64,000 nt of DNA from JAGSPQ01 sp038206395 (GTDB lineage: Bacteria > Myxococcota > Myxococcia > Myxococcales > Myxococcaceae): assembly GCA_038206395.1 (NCBI GenBank), contig JBBRAX010000012.1, positions 58,767-122,766 of the forward strand. Reading direction: 5' to 3'. The position numbers and the translations under genes are program-made. Under the pieces are notes generated by a model. It did not search any database and was not told the DNA's origin. It saw only the letters and a list, made by a program, of their open reading frames with translations. This document shows, piece after piece, positions 35,815 to 44,180 of the stretch (the stretch's first letter is position 1; every line of letters starts with the position of its first letter).

Positions 35815-36249
35815 TCATTTCCTCTTCTTCGGCGCGGGTGACTTCTTCTTCGTGGGTGTCTTCTTCGCGTCGGCCTGGGCGACGCCGATCATCGCGACCA
35901 GCTTCTTCGGCGCTTGCGCGCGGTAGCTCTCGTCCATCCACGTCTTGAGCAGCTCGACGGGCACCTCGTCGTTGGGTCCGAACTTCGCGCTCACCCACCC
36001 ACTCTTGCCCAGGCCGTATTCGGTCGGGGTAGCGAAGGGCAACATCAGCGCCATCGCGCTCGAGCTCGGCAGCTTGAACGAGCAGCTCAGCGGTTCCCCT
36101 TCGATGCTCAGGTACCCGAACGTCTTGTCTTTCACCGCGACATCCAGGTGCCCGGGCCACGGGCTCTTGGTGTGGGCGCCGGGGTAACCCAGCCCGTAGG
36201 TGCGAAGCGCCTTCACGATGGCATCGGTGGCTTTCTGCGAGCGGGGCAT
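35815..36249 (-). CDS. MmcQ/YjbR-family protein with a Lys-rich tail
   Basis: A 144-residue protein starting MPRSQKATDAIVKALRTYGL at 36249; the longer open frame upstream crosses the divergent promoter and is rejected. Family features: YPGAHTKSPWPGHLDVAVKD, KTFGYLSIEGEPLSCSFKLP, GKSGWVSAKFGPNDEVPVEL and the ending SYRAQAPKKLVA. A basic tail (KKTPTKKKSPAPKKRK) follows and could bind nucleic acid. First gene of a three-gene minus unit (this gene, the Pro-rich protein, the broken paralogue). Confidence 0.8.
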   Translation of the reverse strand: MPRSQKATDAIVKALRTYGLGYPGAHTKSPWPGHLDVAVKDKTFGYLSIEGEPLSCSFKLPSSSAMALMLPFATPTEYGLGKSGWVSAKFGPNDEVPVELLKTWMDESYRAQAPKKLVAMIGVAQADAKKTPTKKKSPAPKKRK

Positions 36250-36331
36250 GCCGCCAATGTTACCGCTGGCCAGTGGGAGCATTCGAAGGTGAATTTGAAC
36301 GTTCGAGCTGGCGTTGTAAGGAGCAGAGCCC

Positions 36332-36991
36332 ATGACCCACCGAATCCGCATGGTTGCAGCCGCCGTCGTCCTCGTTGGCGCAGCCGCGTTCGCAGATGAA
36401 CAGAAGTGGGAGACGCTCCAGTCCTCACCCATCATCGTGAAGACCCGCGATCGCGCAACGGGCGGCGTGAAGGAGGTCTGGGCCGAGGGCGACATCACCG
36501 GCGACGTCGGCGACATCCAGGACGTCCTCTCGGACACGACCCGTTTCACCAAATACATGCCGTACATGACCGAGGCCCGCGAGCTGCCGCCGCGCGACGC
36601 CGACGGGGCGATGTACATCTACCTGCGCCTCGACATGCCGGTGCTCTCGCCCCGCGACTTCATTCACAAGGTCTACATCGACAAGGACTCTCGCCAGCCG
36701 TGGGCGAAGGGCGTCTATGCGAGCCACTGGCACGCGATGCCGTCGAAGGTTCCCCAGGTCGACGGCGTCGTCCGCCTCATCATTTCCGAAGGCTCGTGGG
36801 TGGTCACGCCCCTGCCCAACGGCAAGGCCCACCTCGTCTACAAGTTCAGCGCGGACCCGGGCGGCAGCATTCCGTCGATCTTCCGCAACTCGAACAACGT
36901 GAAGGGCCCGGTCGAGACCTTTGCTTCCGTCGAGAAGGAAGCCGCGATGCGGGCCGCGAAGCGCAAGGCCTCGCCTCGCGACGCGGGCTGA
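36332..36991 (+). CDS. Secreted START/SRPBCC lipid-binding domain protein
   Basis: A 219-residue exported protein with ribosome-binding site AAGGAG and a signal peptide (MTHRIRMVAAAVVLVGAAAFA). The mature domain follows START-type helix-grip proteins: VWAEGDITGDVGDIQDVLSD, TTRFTKYMPYMTEARELPP, YIYLRLDMPVLSPRDFIHKV and WVVTPLPNGKAHLVYKFSAD. It ends in a Lys/Arg-rich helix. A soluble periplasmic lipid carrier near the lipid-transport operon is a plausible role. Divergent from the YjbR unit; convergent with the next lipoprotein gene with no gap. Confidence 0.82.
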   Translation: MTHRIRMVAAAVVLVGAAAFADEQKWETLQSSPIIVKTRDRATGGVKEVWAEGDITGDVGDIQDVLSDTTRFTKYMPYMTEARELPPRDADGAMYIYLRLDMPVLSPRDFIHKVYIDKDSRQPWAKGVYASHWHAMPSKVPQVDGVVRLIISEGSWVVTPLPNGKAHLVYKFSADPGGSIPSIFRNSNNVKGPVETFASVEKEAAMRAAKRKASPRDAG

Positions 36992-37834
36992 TTACTTCCG
37001 GGCTTCCAGCGGCTCGATGCTCTGCGCTTCGGCGAAGCTGATCATCTGCGTCCCGCCGCCTGTCGAGATCAGCACCCCCTGGCTGGTCTCGGTCACCACC
37101 TCGCCAATCCAGCTCACGCCCGACTTCAGCTTCGCGCGCACCAGCGTGCCCTTCTTGAAGCCAGTCGTCGCGGTCGACCCTGGGGCCGGGGCTTGCGCAG
37201 AGATCGCGACGGGCGGAGCAGACAACGGCGCCGCCACGGTTCCTGGCACTCCCACCGACGCGTGGCCGTCGTCCGGCGCCAGCGTGTGCTCGGCCAGCTC
37301 GCGCCCCGCGTACTCGCGCAGCTTCTCGTTGCCCGCGGCCAGCATCTCGCGGCGCTCGTCACGGTCGTCCGCGGTCTCGGCCTTCGCCCGCTGCGCGTCG
37401 ACCTCGTACCGCGAGGTGCCCTCGATGTACTCGGCCTTGAAGGGAAACAGGTCAGTGCCGCGGTGCGACGCGCGGAAGTTGAAGCGCGCGCGCATCAGCC
37501 CCATCGCGGGGTTCACCTCGACGAAGTAGACGAGCCCCGGAGCGAGGTCCGCCACCAGCACGTCGGCCGCCTCAGACCAGACGACGAACTTCTGCTTGCC
37601 TGGGGGACGCAGCACCGAGAAGTGGCCGCCGGCGATCGCGGTGCCGAGGAAGTTTTCCTGGTCGTCCATCACGTGCGCGCGCACCGCCCACCCGAAGGCC
37701 GAGCTGCGCACGAAGACCACCAGGGCGCGATCGGCCGGCGCCTGCAGCGGCTGCTTCGCGTCGACCTCGCGCATGTATTTCGGCACCGAGGCACAGCCAG
37801 AAGCCAACAACACCAGTAGGGCGAGAGTGCGCAT
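36992..37834 (-). CDS. Lipoprotein with a C-terminal GEVV-ETSQG domain
   Basis: A 280-residue lipoprotein: MRTLALLVLLASGCASVP gives a clear lipobox. The middle (ALVVFVRSSAFGWAVRAHVM, FSVLRPPGKQKFVVWSEAAD) looks like a DUF2846-type beta domain. The last 55 residues (LVRAKLKSGVSWIGEVVTET and SQGVLISTGGGTQMISFAEA) repeat the N-terminal domain of the two barrel proteins encoded just upstream, which suggests a common binding module. It begins 3 bp after the stop of barrel copy A, so it belongs to their transcription unit. Confidence 0.78.
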   Translation of the reverse strand: MRTLALLVLLASGCASVPKYMREVDAKQPLQAPADRALVVFVRSSAFGWAVRAHVMDDQENFLGTAIAGGHFSVLRPPGKQKFVVWSEAADVLVADLAPGLVYFVEVNPAMGLMRARFNFRASHRGTDLFPFKAEYIEGTSRYEVDAQRAKAETADDRDERREMLAAGNEKLREYAGRELAEHTLAPDDGHASVGVPGTVAAPLSAPPVAISAQAPAPGSTATTGFKKGTLVRAKLKSGVSWIGEVVTETSQGVLISTGGGTQMISFAEAQSIEPLEARK

Positions 37835-37836
37835 GG

Positions 37837-38565
37837 TCAGAAGAACAACGTGTAGGAGATGCGGCCGAACGGATCCACGCCGGAGCTCGAGGTAATGAAG
37901 ATGGCGCCCAGGTCGAGCGAGAGCTCGTGCGTAATCGACTTGCCGAACTTCAGCCGCACCGGCGACGCGAAGGCACCGATCGCCAGGCCGAAGCCGCGGC
38001 GCGAGACGTCGCCTGCTCCCGCCGCGAGGGCCACGCCCAGGCCGTAGACCCCGAGCCAGATGATCGGCGTCACGATCGCCAGGCCCAGGTTCGTCGAGTA
38101 CGGGCCATTCTGCGTGTGCGTGTAGTTGGCGAGCACCCGCAGGTTGAACCACTCGGTGAAGTTGAATGAGACGACGAACTCAGCGCCCAGGCCCCAGGCG
38201 ACGCCGTAATAGGCGGGCGCCGCTCCACCGCTGACGCCGACGCCGAACCGCACCTTTCTTTCTTCCGGGGCATTCGCCTCGCGCTTCGGGGCTGGCGGGG
38301 GCTCGTCGTCCGTGAGCGGTGGAGGCGGAGGAGGGGGCACGGGCTCGGCAGAAGCCGCGAATGGCACCAGCTCGGTCGTGCTGCCGTTGGAAATCAACAG
38401 GCCCTGCGAGGTCTCTGACACCACCTCGCCGATCACCGTCGTGCCGTTCTGCAGCGTGATGCGCACGGTCGACGCCTTGCGCACCGCCGCCTGTGCCGCG
38501 TTCATCAGCGCGAGGCCCAGCAGCAGGGCGGCCACGCATCCCAGAAGTCGAACCGAAGTTCTCAC
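37837..38565 (-). CDS. Outer-membrane barrel protein with N-terminal GEVV domain, copy A
   Basis: A 242-residue protein with signal peptide (VRTSVRLLGCVAALLLGLAL, start GTG). Residues about 30-75 form a small domain VRITLQNGTTVIGEVVSETS-QGLLISNGSTTELVPF, followed by a Pro-rich linker with PPPPPPPLTDDEPPPAP and a short barrel with FGVGVSGGAAPAYYGVAWGL, NYTHTQNGPYSTNLGLAI and the terminal FGRISYTLFF. About 80% similar to copy B downstream on the map. The terminal Phe is typical of outer-membrane proteins. Confidence 0.8.
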   Translation of the reverse strand: MRTSVRLLGCVAALLLGLALMNAAQAAVRKASTVRITLQNGTTVIGEVVSETSQGLLISNGSTTELVPFAASAEPVPPPPPPPLTDDEPPPAPKREANAPEERKVRFGVGVSGGAAPAYYGVAWGLGAEFVVSFNFTEWFNLRVLANYTHTQNGPYSTNLGLAIVTPIIWLGVYGLGVALAAGAGDVSRRGFGLAIGAFASPVRLKFGKSITHELSLDLGAIFITSSSGVDPFGRISYTLFF

Positions 38566-38622
38566 GCGCGAAGAATTATCGCGGGCTGTGAGGCGCTTCC
38601 ATGGTCAACCCTTGCCGCGCCT

Positions 38623-38644
38623 TCAGTGGTGCGAGCCGCGCTTG
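38623..38644. repeat. Remnant of the flavodoxin gene end, marking a tandem duplication boundary
   Basis: These 22 bases are identical to 39520-39541, which are the last codons and stop of the flavodoxin gene (KRGSHH-stop). Here there is no flavodoxin gene, only this tail upstream of barrel copy A. It shows that the unit duplicated in tandem (period 897 bp) ran from the flavodoxin 3' end through the barrel gene. Confidence 0.75.
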
Positions 38645-38706
38645 ATTCGCAGCGAATGACCATGAATTGAGCCGAAGTTGTTCGAGAGTCGTCAGATTGC
38701 GCAAGG

Positions 38707-39462
38707 TCAGAAGAGCACCGTGTAGGAGATGCGGCCGAACGGGTCGACGCCGCGGGAGCTCGAGGTGATGAAGACGGCGCCCAGGTCGAGCGAGAACTCG
38801 TGAGCAATCGACTTGCCGAACTTGAGACGCACCGGCGAGGCGAAGGCGCCGACCGCCGCTCCCAACCTGCCATACGTTACGTTGCCTGCTCCCACTGCGA
38901 CCGCCACACCCAGCCCGTAGACTCCGAACCAGATGATGGGCATCGCGATCGCCAGGCCCAGGTTCGTCGAGTACGGCCCGTTCTGCGTATGCGTGTAGTT
39001 GGCGAGCACTCGCAGGTTGAACCACTCGGTCAAGTTGAAAGAGACGACGAACTCGGCACCCACCAGCCAGCCAACGCCGTAATAGCCGTCCGCTGCTCCA
39101 CCGTTGACGCCCACGCCGAACCGCAGCTTTCTTTCTTCCGAAATATTCGCCGCGCGCTTCGGGGCCGGCAGGGGCTCGTCGTCCGTGAGCGGGGGAGGTG
39201 GAGGTGGAGGCTCGGCAGAAGCCGGGGTGAGATCGTCCACCGTCTTCACGTTCGCGAATGGCACCAACTCGGTCTTGCTGCCGTTGGAAATCAACAGGCC
39301 CAGCGAGGTCTCTGACACCACCTCGCCGAGCACCGTCGTCCCATTTTGCAGCGTGATGCGCACCATCGACCCCTTGCGCACCGCCGCCTGTGCCCCGTTC
39401 ATCAGCGCGAGGCACAGCAGCAGCGCGGCCACGCATTCCAGGGATCGAATCGAAGCTCGCAT
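38707..39462 (-). CDS. Outer-membrane barrel protein with N-terminal GEVV domain, copy B
   Basis: A 251-residue paralogue of copy A: signal peptide (MRASIRSLECVAALLLCLAL), small domain VRITLQNGTTVLGEVVSETS-LGLLISNGSKTELVPFANV, Pro-rich linker, and a barrel ending FGRISYTVLF. It differs mainly in the linker (an extra KTVDDLTPASAEP) and in the SRRGFG/TYGRLG loop. Upstream it is 57 bp from the flavodoxin gene, and the same spacing and tail precede copy A, so copy B keeps the original context. Role unknown; perhaps a surface or envelope sensor. Confidence 0.8.
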   Translation of the reverse strand: MRASIRSLECVAALLLCLALMNGAQAAVRKGSMVRITLQNGTTVLGEVVSETSLGLLISNGSKTELVPFANVKTVDDLTPASAEPPPPPPPLTDDEPLPAPKRAANISEERKLRFGVGVNGGAADGYYGVGWLVGAEFVVSFNLTEWFNLRVLANYTHTQNGPYSTNLGLAIAMPIIWFGVYGLGVAVAVGAGNVTYGRLGAAVGAFASPVRLKFGKSIAHEFSLDLGAVFITSSSRGVDPFGRISYTVLF

Positions 39463-39519
39463 TGCGCGAGGGACTATCGCGGGCCGCAAGGCGACTCAAT
39501 CGTCATGCGTTGCGCGCCT

Positions 39520-40077
39520 TCAGTGGTGCGAGCCGCGCTTGTAGCCGCGGGCGATCGGGTGCAACTCTTTGCGGCCTTCGACGAAGACCGCGATCCACTC
39601 GGCCATGCGCTGGCCCAGCCGCTGGCACGAGGCGATCTCGTTGTCGGTGCGAGGCTCGCCGGCCAGCACCGCGCCGTAGTGCACCGTGTGCTTCTTGCCG
39701 ACGTAGTCCGTCACGCCGAACACCACGAGCCCGTGGTTCATCAGCACGATCAACATCTCGAGGCACGCGAGCTCGGCGCCTCCGCCCCAGCCGCCAGACG
39801 ACGAGAACGCGCAGCCAAGCTTTCCATCGAGCGACTGCCAGACGTCGTCGGGCAGCGCGTCCCACCACTTCTTCATCTGCCACGGCACCGAGCCAAGGTT
39901 CGTCGGAGACCCCAGCGCGATGCCATCGCACCACTGAAGGTCTTCCTTCGTCGCCTCGTCGATCGACTTCGTCCGCACCTCGGTGCCCGGGATTTCGTTG
40001 GCGCCGGCGGCGACGTGGTCGGCCATCTTCCGGGTGTTCCCGGTGTTCGAATGAAAGAGGACGAGAACCTTTCCCAT
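39520..40077 (-). CDS. WrbA-like flavodoxin-fold oxidoreductase
   Basis: A 185-residue FMN protein. The phosphate-binding loop is VLVLFHSNTGNTRKMADHVA (residues 4-23), and the second FMN loop is IALGSPTNLGSVPWQMKKWW. FSSSGGWGGGAELACLEMLI completes the isoalloxazine pocket. Such enzymes reduce quinones or serve as flavin electron donors. It is third in the minus operon after the inosose-type enzyme and the DegT aminotransferase (5-bp gap), so in this context it may supply electrons for a ring-modifying step or protect against a quinone intermediate; this is inference. Confidence 0.85.
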   Translation of the reverse strand: MGKVLVLFHSNTGNTRKMADHVAAGANEIPGTEVRTKSIDEATKEDLQWCDGIALGSPTNLGSVPWQMKKWWDALPDDVWQSLDGKLGCAFSSSGGWGGGAELACLEMLIVLMNHGLVVFGVTDYVGKKHTVHYGAVLAGEPRTDNEIASCQRLGQRMAEWIAVFVEGRKELHPIARGYKRGSHH

Positions 40078-40082
40078 CGCTT

Positions 40083-41327
40083 TCAGGTCCGCGACGAGCG
40101 CTGCAACGTCTTGAACGCGTCGACGATTGCCTGCAGCTGCGGCTCATCGCTGAGCAGCATCGAGTGGTGAAAGACGATCGAGTTCAGGTAGCCCGCTTCC
40201 GACACCGGCAGCTTCAAGTCAGCCACCTTCAGCGAGGCGCGGTACGCCGGCTCGAGCGCGTGCATCTTCGGGTGCGGCGCGTACAGCGGGTTGTTCGACA
40301 GCGGCTTGTAGGCGCCGTGCAGCAGGAAGTCGCCCATGCCCAGCAGCTCGCGCAGCTTCGGCAGCATCGGAATCGCTTCCTGGCCGAACTTCTCTTTGTT
40401 CACCCGAATCACGTAGCCGTAATACGTCTGGCGGTTGATCTGCGGCAGCCGCTTCATCGGCAGCAGCCCTTCGATTTCCTGAAGCTTCGCGTCCAGCCAC
40501 CGCGCGTTCTGCTCGCGCTTGCGGTTCTGGTCGTCGAGCCGCGGCAGCTGGTCCAACAGAATCGCCGCCTGGAACTCAGAGAGGCAGCGGTTGGTGCCGT
40601 ACCGCGCGGTCGAGAGCTCGGCCAGCTGCAGGTTGCCCGGCTTCACCGACTGGTAGTCGAGCCGCTTCCGCGCATTCCACGCCGACAGCTCGAGCCTTTC
40701 CTTGAACGTGTCGTCGTTCGTCACCGCCGCGCCGCCTTCGCCCGACGTCAACACCTTGCCCTGCTGCATCGAGAAGATGCCGATGTCGCCCATCGTGCCG
40801 GCGTTCTTGCCTCGCCACTGCGAGCCGTGGCTGTGCGCCGAGTCTTCCACCACGTACAGGTCGTGCTTCTCGGCCAGCGCGAGAATCGCGTCCATGTCGA
40901 CCATGCAGCCGTACAGGTGCACCGGCAGAATCGCGCGCGTCTTCGGGGTAATCGCCGCCGCCGCCTTCTCGGCCGACAGGCAGAACGTGTCGGGGTCGAC
41001 GTCCACCACCACCGGCGTCGCGTTCACCGACAGCACCGCCAGCACCGGAGCGACCCACGTCATCCCCGGCACAATCACCTCGTCGCCGTAGCCCAGGTCC
41101 AGCGCCTCGAGCGCCGAGACCAGCGCCGACGAGCCGTGGTCCATGGTCACGCAGTGCTTCACGTTGTTCCACTTCGCGAACTCGGCCGCGAACTTCTGTT
41201 CCTGCGACGGCTCGCCCACCGAGGCTCCGCTGATCGCCCAGCGTCCGCTCTCCAGCACCGCGCGTACGCGCGCCCACGTGTTCTCGTCTGCCACCGGCCA
41301 TCGCGGCCACGTCAGTTTGGTGTTCAT
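40083..41327 (-). CDS. DegT/DnrJ/EryC1-family PLP aminotransferase, aminocyclitol (StsC/RifK) type
   Basis: A 414-residue aminotransferase. Cofactor aspartate region is DLYVVEDSAHSHGSQWRGK, and the PLP lysine lies in FSMQQGKVLTSGEGG (Lys near residue 206). The MQQxKVLTxGEGG form is that of the secondary-metabolite branch that aminates inososes and related cyclic ketones (StsC, BtrR/S, AHBA synthase), rather than the nucleotide-sugar branch. Gene order in the operon (inosose-type TIM barrel, this enzyme, flavodoxin) and the divergent inositol-phosphate synthase support an aminocyclitol substrate. An amine-adding step on a ketone of inositol origin is my working assignment; a sugar substrate remains possible. 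Confidence 0.88.
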   Translation of the reverse strand: MNTKLTWPRWPVADENTWARVRAVLESGRWAISGASVGEPSQEQKFAAEFAKWNNVKHCVTMDHGSSALVSALEALDLGYGDEVIVPGMTWVAPVLAVLSVNATPVVVDVDPDTFCLSAEKAAAAITPKTRAILPVHLYGCMVDMDAILALAEKHDLYVVEDSAHSHGSQWRGKNAGTMGDIGIFSMQQGKVLTSGEGGAAVTNDDTFKERLELSAWNARKRLDYQSVKPGNLQLAELSTARYGTNRCLSEFQAAILLDQLPRLDDQNRKREQNARWLDAKLQEIEGLLPMKRLPQINRQTYYGYVIRVNKEKFGQEAIPMLPKLRELLGMGDFLLHGAYKPLSNNPLYAPHPKMHALEPAYRASLKVADLKLPVSEAGYLNSIVFHHSMLLSDEPQLQAIVDAFKTLQRSSRT

Positions 41328-41348
41328 TCGGTTTTGTCTCGTGTCTCG

Positions 41349-42272
41349 TTAGCGGCCCAGGCTCTTCAGGTATTCGCGGTTTCTTCCCGCGCTCGCTTTC
41401 GGGTTCCCGGCCCCTGGCAAAATGTCCTGCTCCACCACCACCCAGCCTCGGTACGCCCGCTCGTCGAGCTCGGCGATCATCGCCTTGAAGTCGACCACGC
41501 CCTTGCCGAGCTCGCAGAACAGCTCGTTGCTCACCGCGTCGTCGTACGAACGATCGCCGGCAATCAGGCTTGGCTGGCAGTCCTTGAAGTGCACGTGCCA
41601 GACGCGATCGCCGTAGCGCTTCAGCGCTTCCACCGGGTCGCCTGGCTTCGCGCCGCCGCCCACGGTGTAGTGGCCTGTGTCGAGGCAGAGGCCCAACAGC
41701 TTCGGGTCCGTGCGATCCATCAACGCTTTCACCTCATCTGGCGTCTCCACGAACGCCGCGCAGTGGTGGTGGAAGACCGTGCGCAGGCCGGTGTGCTCGC
41801 GCACGGCAGCGGCGATGCGGTTGGCTCCCTTCGCGAAGATGTCCCACTGCGCCGGGGTCAGCCCGTCTTCCGCAGTGATGCGGCCCGCGTGCTGCGAGCG
41901 CGCTTTGTTCCCGCCGATGGTGTCCGAGAGGACGACGGGAGGAGGAGGCGCGTCCGGCTGCAAGCGGTGCACTGCGGCAAGCAGCGCCGCGGTGCGAATC
42001 GCCGTCTCTTCACCTGACGCGTGTTCCTTCTCGTCGCTCAGCGAGCACTGAACGAAGGCGCCGACCATCGCCAGCTTCCGCGCCTTCAGCTCGGCGTCGA
42101 GTTTGTTCGCGTCGGTGGGCATGAAGCCCCACGCGCCGAGCTCGGTGCCGACGTAGCCCGTCTGATGAATCTCATCGAGCAGCGCGTCGAAACCCATCTG
42201 GTGGGTCGGGTCGAAGTCGAGAATTCCCCACGAGCAGGGGGCGTTGGCGATTCGGTACGAAGGGGTCGTCAT
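41349..42272 (-). CDS. IolE/inosose-dehydratase-like TIM-barrel isomerase or epimerase
   Basis: A 307-residue AP-endonuclease-2-fold enzyme. It begins MTTPSYRIANAPCSWGILDF, the family's early strand. Metal ligands are visible as a Glu in GYVGTELGAWG (about 44), Asp/His in LLGLCLDTGHYTVGG, His in VWHVHFKDCQ and Glu in WVVVEQDILPG. The NAPCSWG and GTELG patterns match the inosose dehydratase/epimerase (IolE, MocC) branch rather than xylose isomerase. First gene of the minus operon, 21 bp before the aminotransferase. It would act on a cyclitol ketone derived from inositol; the dehydrogenase that makes such a ketone was not found here. Confidence 0.82.
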   Translation of the reverse strand: MTTPSYRIANAPCSWGILDFDPTHQMGFDALLDEIHQTGYVGTELGAWGFMPTDANKLDAELKARKLAMVGAFVQCSLSDEKEHASGEETAIRTAALLAAVHRLQPDAPPPPVVLSDTIGGNKARSQHAGRITAEDGLTPAQWDIFAKGANRIAAAVREHTGLRTVFHHHCAAFVETPDEVKALMDRTDPKLLGLCLDTGHYTVGGGAKPGDPVEALKRYGDRVWHVHFKDCQPSLIAGDRSYDDAVSNELFCELGKGVVDFKAMIAELDERAYRGWVVVEQDILPGAGNPKASAGRNREYLKSLGR

Positions 42273-42599
42273 CGGAAGGTTCGCGCTGCTTGAAGGAGTG
42301 GAGTGCGCGGGTGCTAGCACAGCTGTTTGCGAATCCTGAGCCTCCCGCCAACCACAATTTTTTCTTGTCGTTCCAGTGAGCAGGGCTTGGGGGGAACGCA
42401 GGCATCTGCGCAGCGGGTTGCGCAGGCAACTGCGCAATCGTGATCGGGTGGCACCGAAGTTTGCGGGGGTTGAAAGTGGCCTGGCACATGCCTTTGCGTC
42501 CCTCGTGGCGCACCTCAAATTACAGCTCGAAGGCACTGGCGATTTCACTGGGGCAGGCCCCATTGACTCGCAGTCGTTGCCTGACTTAGGGGGCGCCCG
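42273..42599. promoter_or_regulatory. 327-bp divergent promoter region with CTGCGCA palindromes
   Basis: This region separates the inosose-type operon (minus) from the GH3 operon (plus) and must hold both promoters. It contains an 8-4-8 perfect inverted repeat TTGCGCAG-gcaa-CTGCGCAA (42418-42437) and, 4 bp before it, the self-complementary CTGCGCAG (42406-42413), which together give three related half-sites. No unmistakable -35/-10 pair was found. The repeats could be a binding site for a regulator encoded elsewhere. A bend-prone AT stretch (ACAATTTTTTCTTG) is near 42354-42367. Confidence 0.5.
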
Positions 42600-44180
42600 G
42601 TGAGAACGATGAAGCGACCGATAATTGCTCCCGCGGACTTCGCGACAGGCACGGCCCTCTGGGCTGCCGCCAAGCTTCGCGTGCTCCAGTGGAACCGGAT
42701 CGCGGCGTCGCCTCGCCGCCTGCAGCGCGTCCAGGAAGAGATGTTGATGCAGCACGTCCGCGCGGGTGCGCAGACCGAGTTCGGCCGCCAGCACCGCTTC
42801 GACAGCATCAGCAGCTACGCCGACTACGCCGAGCGCGTGCCCCTTCGCATCTACGGCGACTACGAGCCCTACCTCGAACGGATGCGCAAGGGCGAGCGCA
42901 ACATCCTCTACCCGGGCTTCATCGAGAACTACGGGCACAGCTCGGGCAGCTCGAACACCAGCGCCGCGCACAAGTACCTGCCGATTTCCCCCGAGCAGAT
43001 TCGCTGGCAGCAGCGCGCGGGCTTCGACATCGTCGCCCGCTACCTCGACCTCACGGGCGACAAGCGGCTCACCGGCGGCTACATGCTGGGCCTGCTTCCG
43101 CCCGCGCTGATTCGCAAAGACGGCCCGGTGGGCATCACCTCGAACCCCGGCCTGATGCAGCTGAACATGCCGGCCGTGGCGAAGACGATGCAGCTGCCGC
43201 AACCGCCGGTTCGCGACATCGAGATCTACGACCAGAAGCTCTCGGCGATGGCCGAGGCGTACCTCGACTACGACGTGCGCGGCATCACCGGCACGACCTG
43301 CTGGTTCTCGATCTTCTTCGACAAGCTCATCGCCACCGCCCGCGCGCGCGGCCGCAACGTGTCGACGGTCGCTGAGATCTGGCCGAACCTGTCTGCGCTG
43401 TTCGGCGGCGGCGTTCACGCCGGCCCGTACCGCCAGATCATCAACGAGCGCATGGGGCGCCAGATCACGCTGATCGACAACTACAACGCCACCGAAGGCG
43501 GCTTGTTTGCCGCGACGGATCGCACCGACGACCACGGGATGCTGATGATCCCCGACCGCGGCGTCTTCTTCGAGTTCGTGCTCCGCGCGGACCACGGCAA
43601 GGCTGACGCGAAGCGCGTGCCTTTGTGGAAGGTCGAGCCCGGCGTCGACTACTCGATGGCCGTCACGACGTCGTCGGGCCTGTACAGCTACTACATGGGC
43701 GACGTGATTCGCTTCAACTCGGTGTTCCCACACCGCATGGAGTTCGCCGGCCGCACCGGTGGCGTCCTCTCGGTCACCCAGGAGCTCACCTCGTTCATCG
43801 AGCTCGAGCGCGCCGTCGGCGAAGCCACCCGCGTCAACCCCTGCTCCCTCGTCGACTTCACTGCTTCTTCTGAGGTCGGAATCGACGGTACCGCCAAGGG
43901 CCGTTACCTCTTCTTCGTCGAGTTCGATCGCGCGCCTGCCGACCTGCAGTCCTTCACCACTTCGGTCGACAAAGAGCTCTGCCTTCAGAACCGCGTCTAC
44001 CGCGAGCACCGCGCGAAAGACGTCGCGATCCTTTCCCCAATCGTTTTTCCGCTGCCGAAGGGTTCGACGGGGAAGTTCATGCGCGAGATGGGCATGAACA
44101 GCGTCCAGAACAAATTTCCACGCATCATTGATCAGGGTCGTCGAGAACTCCTGCAGGCAATGGTCCTGCGAGACCAGTAG
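42600..44180 (+). CDS. GH3-family acyl-acid amido synthetase
   Basis: A 526-residue enzyme of the GH3 superfamily (adenylate-forming; known plant members conjugate acids to amino acids, while bacterial ones are little studied). GTG at 42600 or ATG at 42609. Motifs: the ATP-binding Ser/Gly loop GHSSGSSNTSAAHKYLPIS (about 118-136), DIEIYDQKLSAMAEAYLD, NYNATEGGLFAATDR (acidic and TEG adenylation motif) and YSYYMGDVIRFNSVFP followed by EFAGRTGG (second ATP loop). It is the first gene of the plus-strand operon with MIPS, the flippase-like protein and MMPL. It would couple a carboxylic acid to an amine, for example to the aminated cyclitol. Confidence 0.87.
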   Translation: MRTMKRPIIAPADFATGTALWAAAKLRVLQWNRIAASPRRLQRVQEEMLMQHVRAGAQTEFGRQHRFDSISSYADYAERVPLRIYGDYEPYLERMRKGERNILYPGFIENYGHSSGSSNTSAAHKYLPISPEQIRWQQRAGFDIVARYLDLTGDKRLTGGYMLGLLPPALIRKDGPVGITSNPGLMQLNMPAVAKTMQLPQPPVRDIEIYDQKLSAMAEAYLDYDVRGITGTTCWFSIFFDKLIATARARGRNVSTVAEIWPNLSALFGGGVHAGPYRQIINERMGRQITLIDNYNATEGGLFAATDRTDDHGMLMIPDRGVFFEFVLRADHGKADAKRVPLWKVEPGVDYSMAVTTSSGLYSYYMGDVIRFNSVFPHRMEFAGRTGGVLSVTQELTSFIELERAVGEATRVNPCSLVDFTASSEVGIDGTAKGRYLFFVEFDRAPADLQSFTTSVDKELCLQNRVYREHRAKDVAILSPIVFPLPKGSTGKFMREMGMNSVQNKFPRIIDQGRRELLQAMVLRDQ

